Positions 6,755 to 10,725 of a stretch of DNA of 10,725 nucleotides are shown piece after piece. The stretch lies in the NCBI GenBank assembly GCA_034112445.1, contig JAWUVI010000010.1:1-10725 (forward strand), given 5' to 3'. Position 1 is the first letter of the stretch. Each line of letters begins with the position of its first letter. Both the position numbers and the translations under genes were made by a program. The notes below the pieces were generated by a model. That model did not search any database. It saw only the letters and a list, made by a program, of their open reading frames with translations, and was not told the origin of the DNA. This DNA comes from Pelagadaptatus sp034112445 (GTDB lineage: Bacteria > Pseudomonadota > Gammaproteobacteria > Pseudomonadales > Cellvibrionaceae).

Positions 6755-7015
6755 CTACTTTAACAGAGCATGGTCGTCCGGTAGTTGACGTGATATCCAT
6801 AAGGCCAGTTTATGGCGCATGTGGGGTTCGTCGTCTTGGCCTTTTGCTAAGGGCTGGATAAGTTTGTCATTAACCAATAATCGATATAAAAAGGTGACCT
6901 TATCTTTCGCTGAGTCAGTTTCTTCAAACTCACCAACACCTCGAGTTTTTGCGTAGATACCACCGACACGTACGGCCTCATGAACTAGTTCGACTTCATT
7001 TTTCATTTTCTTCAT
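6755..7015 (-). CDS. Small DUF5062-like protein
   Basis: An 86-residue soluble, charged protein that resembles the DUF5062 family of small proteins known mainly from vibrios and related gammaproteobacteria; the match is from memory of the pattern 'MKKMKNEVELVHEAVRVGGIYAKTRGVGEF' and is not certain. The sequence looks all-helical, with a C-terminal 'MRHKLALWISRQLPDD' helix. No transmembrane segment, signal peptide or catalytic motif is visible. ATG 7015 is preceded at the right distance by a GAGGT ribosome site (7022-7026), so the in-frame ATG at 7042 is not the start. The gene is transcribed away from gapdh-arsJ across the 305-bp gap, and a link to arsenic resistance is not implied. The function is unknown. 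Confidence 0.75.
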   Translation of the reverse strand: MKKMKNEVELVHEAVRVGGIYAKTRGVGEFEETDSAKDKVTFLYRLLVNDKLIQPLAKGQDDEPHMRHKLALWISRQLPDDHALLK

Positions 7016-7208
7016 TGTGCTACCTCGTGATTGGTAAAGCATGATCTTTATCGTGACGTGCTGAGCTTAAAAATATAGTCAAGCTTCGTGGCTTTATCGA
7101 AAGATTTTGACTTAATGTTTAAATTTACCGTCATCAGGGTTGGGTAAAAACGTCGATAAAATCAAACGTCTCAATTAATCTGTAACAAAAGTTAGGTATC
7201 TTATAGCG

Positions 7209-7239
7209 TATTGGATCGGTTATTGGTTCTATTGGATCG
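7209..7239. repeat. Direct repeat TATTGGATCG x2, 21-bp period (candidate operator)
   Basis: TATTGGATCG occurs at 7209-7218 and again at 7230-7239, a spacing of 21 bases, close to two helical turns, so a dimeric regulator could contact both on one DNA face. The shorter core TATTGG is also found at 7221-7226 and 7253-7258. The second full copy lies between the proposed -35 and -10 boxes, where a bound repressor would block transcription. No regulator gene is adjacent, so the protein involved is unknown. Confidence 0.45.
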
Positions 7240-7252
7240 AATAGTAGATAAT
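7223..7252 (+). promoter_or_regulatory. Candidate sigma-70 promoter for gapdh-arsJ
   Basis: TTGGTT (7223-7228) and GATAAT (7247-7252), with an 18-base spacer, are near-consensus -35 and -10 boxes. Transcription would begin around 7259, leaving a leader of about 60 bases before the ATG. It overlaps the TATTGGATCG repeats. Other weak promoter-like hexamers exist in this AT-rich gap, so the exact choice is tentative. Confidence 0.35.
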
Positions 7253-7311
7253 TATTGGTGTGCTGAAAGTTATAAGCGCTTGAATTGTATTGTTCAAGAC
7301 ATTGAATCGTT

Positions 7312-7316
7312 GGAGG
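7312..7316 (+). promoter_or_regulatory. Strong ribosome binding site of the arsenate GAPDH gene
   Basis: A perfect GGAGG lies four bases before ATG 7321. It is the best Shine-Dalgarno sequence in the window and fixes the start codon. Confidence 0.85.
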
Positions 7317-7320
7317 TTTT

Positions 7321-8331
7321 ATGACAATTAAAGTCGGTATTAATGGTTTTGGTAGAATAGGCAGGCTATCTCTAAGAGCCGCTTTTGATTGGGATGATCT
7401 TGAATTTATCCAGGTTAATGATCCGGGCGCAGATGCAGCAACCTTAGCGCATTTGCTGACCTTTGATTCAGTTCATGGTCGCTGGCTCCACGATGTCGTG
7501 GCCGATAGCGATACGATGATTATTGATGGCAAGTGCATTGCGTGCACGCGTAATAAAAGCATCAGTGAGACAGACTGGTCCGATTGTGATGTGGTTATTG
7601 AAGCCAGTGGCATAATGAAAACCACAGCGCAGCTACAAGCTTATTTAGATCAAGGTGTGAAGCGGGTTGTCGTTACGGCTCCGGTTAAAGAAGATGGCGT
7701 GCTAAATGTCGTCATGGGGGTGAATCAACAGTTATACGATAAAAACAGTCATCCAATAGTGACAGCCGCGTCTTGTACAACTAATTGTCTTGCGCCAGTG
7801 GTAAAAGTCCTGCAAGAAAAACTGGGCATAATACATGGCTCCATGACTACGATTCATGACATCACTAATACCCAAACTATTTTGGATGCCCCGCATAAAG
7901 ACTTACGTCGAGCTCGTGCCTGTGGCATGAGCTTGATTCCAACCACAACCGGGTCGGCAACAGCGATTACGCATATTTTCCCTGAGCTAAAAGGCAAACT
8001 GAACGGTCATGCCGTTCGAGTCCCATTGGCCAACGCGTCTTTAACCGATTGTGTGTTTGAAGTGAGCAGAGCGACTTCGGTTGAAGAAGTTAACGAGTGG
8101 TTTAAGCAGGCCTGCGCCAACGAGTTGCAAGGCATACTGGGTTATGAAGAGCGTCCATTGGTTTCAATTGATTATAAAACTGATCCTCGCTCTGGCATTG
8201 TTGATGCGCTATCGACAATGGTCGTTAATGGCACTCAGGTAAAACTGTATGTGTGGTACGACAACGAGTGGGGTTACGCCAATCGAGCTGCTGAGCTGGT
8301 GCGCATGGTCGGCCTGCAGGATAAAGTGTGA
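7321..8331 (+). CDS. ArsJ-associated glyceraldehyde-3-phosphate dehydrogenase (arsenate resistance)
   Basis: A full-length 336-residue phosphorylating GAPDH of the arsenic-resistance branch. With arsenate in place of phosphate, it converts glyceraldehyde 3-phosphate to the unstable 1-arseno-3-phosphoglycerate, which the neighbouring ArsJ exports. The NAD-binding Rossmann motif 'VGINGFGRIGR' opens the protein and 'VNDPG' carries the cofactor-ribose acid, suggesting NAD. The catalytic cysteine is C152 in 'SCTTNCLAP' and the paired histidine is H179. Around the active site it has 'TIHDITNTQT' followed by 'DAPHKDLRRARACG', where glycolytic enzymes usually read close to 'THAYTATQ' and 'DGPSKKDWRGGR'; this, with the ArsJ neighbour, separates it from housekeeping GAPDH. 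The start is fixed by GGAGG at 7312-7316. It is the first gene of a two-gene unit, with six bases to arsJ. I give no gene symbol because naming differs between databases. Confidence 0.93.
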   Translation: MTIKVGINGFGRIGRLSLRAAFDWDDLEFIQVNDPGADAATLAHLLTFDSVHGRWLHDVVADSDTMIIDGKCIACTRNKSISETDWSDCDVVIEASGIMKTTAQLQAYLDQGVKRVVVTAPVKEDGVLNVVMGVNQQLYDKNSHPIVTAASCTTNCLAPVVKVLQEKLGIIHGSMTTIHDITNTQTILDAPHKDLRRARACGMSLIPTTTGSATAITHIFPELKGKLNGHAVRVPLANASLTDCVFEVSRATSVEEVNEWFKQACANELQGILGYEERPLVSIDYKTDPRSGIVDALSTMVVNGTQVKLYVWYDNEWGYANRAAELVRMVGLQDKV

Positions 8332-8337
8332 CTGTGC

Positions 8338-9555
8338 ATGATGAGTAAGCGTTCGGCGTTATCACCAGAGGTTCGTCAGTACCTGATTGTAACGGCCAAC
8401 TATTGGTTTTTTACGTTAACCGATGGCGCTTTGCGGATGCTGGTTGTGTTGTATTTTCATGGTTTGGGTTACAGCCCCTTACAAGTCGCCATGTTGTTTT
8501 TATTTTATGAATTCTTTGGTGTTGTTACCAATTTGATGGGGGGCTGGTTAGGTGCTCGGCTAGGGCTGAATAGAACCATGAATGTGGGGCTGTTCATACA
8601 AGTCGTGGCGCTGCTGATGCTGTTGGTGCCTGTTGCCATGCTAACGGTGCCTTGGGTGATGCTGGCGCAAGCCCTATCCGGTATTGCCAAAGACCTCAAT
8701 AAGATGAGTGCTAAAAGCGCCATTAAATCGTTGGTTCCTGCGGACGCTCAGGGTCAACTGTATAAATGGGTAGCGCTTTTAACCGGCTCTAAAAACGCCC
8801 TGAAAGGTTTGGGTTTTTTTCTGGGTGGAGTTTTGTTGACCACCGTCGGTTTTCAGGGGGCTGTTCTGGGTATGGCTCTGGTCTTAGCTTTGGTTTGGTT
8901 GATTAGTCTTGCGAGCTTAGACAAAGGCTTAGGGCAAGCCAAGAGCAAACCCAAGTTCACTGACATCTTCTCAAAAAGCCCAACGATTAATGTTCTGTCT
9001 GCTTCCCGAATGTTCTTGTTTGGATCGCGAGATGTGTGGTTCGTTGTGGCGCTGCCGGTTTACCTCGCTACAACTTTTCAATGGGATTATTGGCACGTAA
9101 GCGGATTCTTAGCTTTGTGGGTAATCGGTTATGGCGTGGTACAGACCCTTGCCCCATATTTTACGGGTAAGCAAAGCGGTAGGGTGCCTGATGGTCATAC
9201 GGCTTTTAAGTGGGCATGTGCCTTGGCGGGGATTCCAGCGTTAATAGCCTTATGCCTTTACACTGGTTGGTATGCTGATCATGCACTGTTGGTCGGACTG
9301 TTGGTGTTTGGTGGACTCTTCGCCATTAACTCCTCGTTACACAGCTATTTAATTGTCAGCTACGCCTCTGATGATGGCGTGTCACTAGATGTGGGCTTTT
9401 ACTACATGGCCAATGCTCTGGGACGATTGATTGGCACTGTACTGTCTGGCTGGCTGTTTCAGTCTTACGGCTTAGTTATGTGCCTTTGTGTGTCTTCGGT
9501 ATTTCTAGTGGTGACCGCAATCATTTCAATGAGCTTGCCCAAACATAAATACTGA
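8338..9555 (+). CDS. arsJ: Organoarsenical efflux MFS transporter ArsJ
   Basis: A 405-residue inner-membrane permease of the major facilitator superfamily that exports 1-arseno-3-phosphoglycerate; outside the cell this breaks down to arsenate and 3-phosphoglycerate, so the pair gives arsenate resistance without reduction to arsenite. The protein has about 12 hydrophobic helices and the ArsJ hallmarks 'NYWFFTLTDGALRMLVVLYF' at the N-terminus and 'GIAKDLNKMSAKSAIKSLVP' in the first half. Its length is as expected for the family. It begins six bases after the GAPDH stop with tandem ATG codons at 8338 and 8341; no strong ribosome site is seen, so translation is probably coupled to the gene upstream. 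A weak hairpin (TGATTAA 9553-9559 with TTAATCA 9574-9580, 14-base loop) follows the stop; it is not a convincing terminator. Confidence 0.94.
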   Translation: MMSKRSALSPEVRQYLIVTANYWFFTLTDGALRMLVVLYFHGLGYSPLQVAMLFLFYEFFGVVTNLMGGWLGARLGLNRTMNVGLFIQVVALLMLLVPVAMLTVPWVMLAQALSGIAKDLNKMSAKSAIKSLVPADAQGQLYKWVALLTGSKNALKGLGFFLGGVLLTTVGFQGAVLGMALVLALVWLISLASLDKGLGQAKSKPKFTDIFSKSPTINVLSASRMFLFGSRDVWFVVALPVYLATTFQWDYWHVSGFLALWVIGYGVVQTLAPYFTGKQSGRVPDGHTAFKWACALAGIPALIALCLYTGWYADHALLVGLLVFGGLFAINSSLHSYLIVSYASDDGVSLDVGFYYMANALGRLIGTVLSGWLFQSYGLVMCLCVSSVFLVVTAIISMSLPKHKY

Positions 9556-9593
9556 TTAATGGGTGCTCAAGATTTAATCATCATCGGTTACCT

Positions 9594-10001
9594 CTAGGCA
9601 GTCTTCCTATAAGGCTCTGCAGTAGCAGTTGGTCTCACCCGAGGGCTAAAGCTCGCCTTCCAGCGGCTGTTCAATAACCCAACGCCCGTTTTAATGTCAA
9701 AGCTGGCTTGGCGAGGTCTGTCTTTTGCGACTACTCGGAAAGTATGTTGGTCTACATGCAGTACTTTACATTCGGTGGCGTTGACGTAGATGGTTTGGCC
9801 AGGTTTAAGGTTGTAAAAACTTTCATTCGCACAAACCTTTCTGAAGTTCGTTTTAAATGTATCAATTAAATGCTGATATTCGCTATTGATTGCCTGCATT
9901 ATTTCTAGATTGCCGCCGCGATCCGGATGGTGCTTGGCCGCTAATTGACGGTAATAACGTTTTAGTTCACGAACAGATTGTGCCGAAGCCATAGCTCCCA
10001 T
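9594..10001 (-). CDS. Short J-domain (DnaJ-like) protein
   Basis: A 135-residue cytoplasmic protein whose N-terminal part is a J domain, the module that stimulates ATP hydrolysis by Hsp70/DnaK. Helix II 'VRELKRYYRQLAAKH' is followed by the diagnostic HPD motif at residues 25-27, then 'RGGNLEIMQAINSEYQHLIDTF' as helix III. The usual helix I ('xYxxLGL...') is absent: the protein starts directly before helix II. The C-terminal half (about 60-135), beginning 'LKPGQTIYVNATECKVLHVD' and with strand-like 'FRVVAKDRPRQASFDIKTG', is unrecognised and has a basic end. ATG 10001 is preceded by a run of G residues (10006-10010 region) that can serve as ribosome site; ATG 9992 is an alternative. It converges with arsJ and has no visible link to it. 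Confidence 0.8.
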   Translation of the reverse strand: MGAMASAQSVRELKRYYRQLAAKHHPDRGGNLEIMQAINSEYQHLIDTFKTNFRKVCANESFYNLKPGQTIYVNATECKVLHVDQHTFRVVAKDRPRQASFDIKTGVGLLNSRWKASFSPRVRPTATAEPYRKTA

Positions 10002-10184
10002 ATAACCCCCAATAACGGCAAGTATTTACCGGTTTATTATTTTATTATCAAGGTTGCAGGTAGTGTGCCAAAGTCTGGGAAGTTCATAGAGATTCTGTAA
10101 TGATGGGTTTAACTTTTAAGTGTGTATTTTGTTTGGGCGCTGATGGGTATAATGGCGCAATCTATTTTTTTGCGGGCTTTTATC

Positions 10185-10673
10185 ATGAGTGACGAAATCA
10201 ATTACAAAAATAACCCTCTGCATGGTCTTAGTTTAAAAAATCTATTGATAGAGCTGGTCGATCACTACGGCTTTGAAATTCTATTCGCCTATTTAAATAT
10301 TAATTGCTTTAAGACCAACCCCAGTATTGAATCCAGTGTTAAATTTCTTAAGAAGACAGATTGGGCCCGCGAGAAAGTAGAGTCATTTTATTTGTATGAG
10401 CTTAAAAATTTACCTAGAGCGTCTGCTGAACAATTTGCTTTGCCGCCGAGAGATCGCATTGTGCCGGCCGATCAAACGCCGGGTGAGCCTGCTGAATTAA
10501 ATTTGGAAGATGCGGAGCAATTGCGTGAAAAACGCGCTCGTAAAGCAGCGGCACACGATAGGAATAAAACCCGTAATTCTGATACAGGTAAGAGTTATGG
10601 CGCTAAGGGGCGAGAGTCTTCGAACTCTGCACCTACAAGTAATTCAGACCCTTGGGCTAACTGGAAAAAATAA
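10185..10673 (+). CDS. VF530 family (DUF2132) DNA-binding-like protein with long basic tail
   Basis: The 162-residue product has a VF530-type domain in its first half: 'NNPLHGLSLKNLLIELVDHYGFEILFAYLNINCF', then 'NPSIESSVKFLKKTDWAREKVESFYLY', the arrangement typical of this small helical family, which is annotated as DNA-binding from its structure. The domain normally makes up almost the whole protein of about 75-90 residues. Here it is followed by a polar tail of some 80 residues, rich in Lys, Arg, Ser and Asn ('REKRARKAAAHDRNKTRNSDTGKSYG' region), probably unstructured, and ending 'DPWANWKK'. I chose ATG 10185 because family members begin shortly before 'NNPLHG'; upstream in-frame starts (GTG 10122, ATG 10143, ATG 10152) would add an unusual hydrophobic leader. 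The ribosome site is weak. The cellular role is unknown. Confidence 0.85.
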   Translation: MSDEINYKNNPLHGLSLKNLLIELVDHYGFEILFAYLNINCFKTNPSIESSVKFLKKTDWAREKVESFYLYELKNLPRASAEQFALPPRDRIVPADQTPGEPAELNLEDAEQLREKRARKAAAHDRNKTRNSDTGKSYGAKGRESSNSAPTSNSDPWANWKK

Positions 10674-10725
10674 ATACACCCAGAGTCCTCGCGGCTGCGG
10701 GATGTAACTTACTGGAGTGTTAGCC

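Larger units (their letters stand above)
7016..7320. other. 305-bp divergent intergenic regulatory region
   Basis: The gap separates the DUF5062-like gene (minus) from the arsenate-resistance pair (plus). It is AT-rich and holds the ribosome sites of both genes, a candidate promoter for gapdh-arsJ and a set of TATTGG repeats concentrated in 7209-7258. I see no open frame of convincing length, tRNA, riboswitch-like structure or mobile-element end in it. Confidence 0.7.

Noticed and set aside
6669..6788. Short plus-strand frame (GTG start, 39 codons) with an acidic stretch, running through the gap after the small membrane protein and into the DUF5062-like gene in antisense.
   Set aside because: It lacks a ribosome site, is short, and its last third is antisense to the conserved end of the minus-strand gene. 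Chance is the simplest explanation; a gene remnant cannot be excluded.
7321..8331. Housekeeping glycolytic GAPDH.
   Set aside because: The active-site surroundings ('TIHDITNTQT', 'DAPHKDLRRARACG') differ from glycolytic enzymes and the gene is directly coupled to arsJ.
9553..9580. Inverted repeat between arsJ and the J-domain gene as a bidirectional terminator.
   Set aside because: Only seven AT-rich pairs, a 14-base loop and no T-run on either strand; too weak to call.
10122..10184. N-terminal extension of the VF530 protein with a hydrophobic, Met-rich segment from GTG 10122.
   Set aside because: Family members start close to 'NNPLHG'; the extension has no clear ribosome site and no signal-peptide logic for a DNA-binding-type protein.
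10674..10725. GC-rich stretch after the VF530 gene as a terminator hairpin.
   Set aside because: The arms pair poorly and no T-run follows; nothing else can be identified in these last 52 bases.

Overview
The window reads as chromosomal DNA of a gammaproteobacterium, probably marine or aquatic. The evidence is indirect: moderate GC, a YcgR-like PilZ protein, DUF1415 and VF530 family proteins (both common in gammaproteobacteria), a DUF5062-like small protein and an ArsJ arsenic-efflux pair. There are no RNA genes, insertion sequences, CRISPR arrays or phage genes. Thirteen protein genes fill nearly all the sequence, and one of them is cut by the left edge.

Left part (1-2450). The plus strand carries the C-terminal 160 codons of an aspartate/aromatic aminotransferase, an NTF2/SnoaL-like protein and a lipoprotein with a bacterial SH3 domain. 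Facing them on the minus strand is a YcgR-like PilZ (c-di-GMP receptor) protein.

Middle (2531-6657), all minus strand and tightly packed. In transcription order: a 97-residue membrane protein, a Tat-exported 'gluconate 2-dehydrogenase subunit 3' protein, a GMC flavoprotein dehydrogenase with a CX2CX2CX3C iron-sulfur type motif, a membrane-anchored ThuA-domain protein and a DUF1415 protein. Three of the four junctions are ATGA stop/start overlaps. This looks like one operon for envelope-located sugar or polyol oxidation. Known biochemistry of related dehydrogenases and of ThuA points to 3-keto-sugar chemistry, but the substrate is an inference.

Right part (6755-10725). A small DUF5062-like gene is divergent, across a 305-bp regulatory gap, from a two-gene arsenate-resistance unit: an ArsJ-associated glyceraldehyde-3-phosphate dehydrogenase followed six bases later by the efflux permease ArsJ. 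The dehydrogenase makes 1-arseno-3-phosphoglycerate and ArsJ exports it. The gap holds two identical 10-bp repeats exactly 21 bp apart beside a candidate promoter. No arsR, arsC or acr3 is present in the window. A short J-domain protein (minus) and a VF530-family protein with a long basic tail (plus) complete the window.

The items most worth a second look are the dehydrogenase/ThuA operon with its unrecognised membrane protein, the lone gapdh-arsJ pair with its repeat-bearing promoter, and the in-frame 18-bp duplication that copies the start codon of the GMC dehydrogenase.
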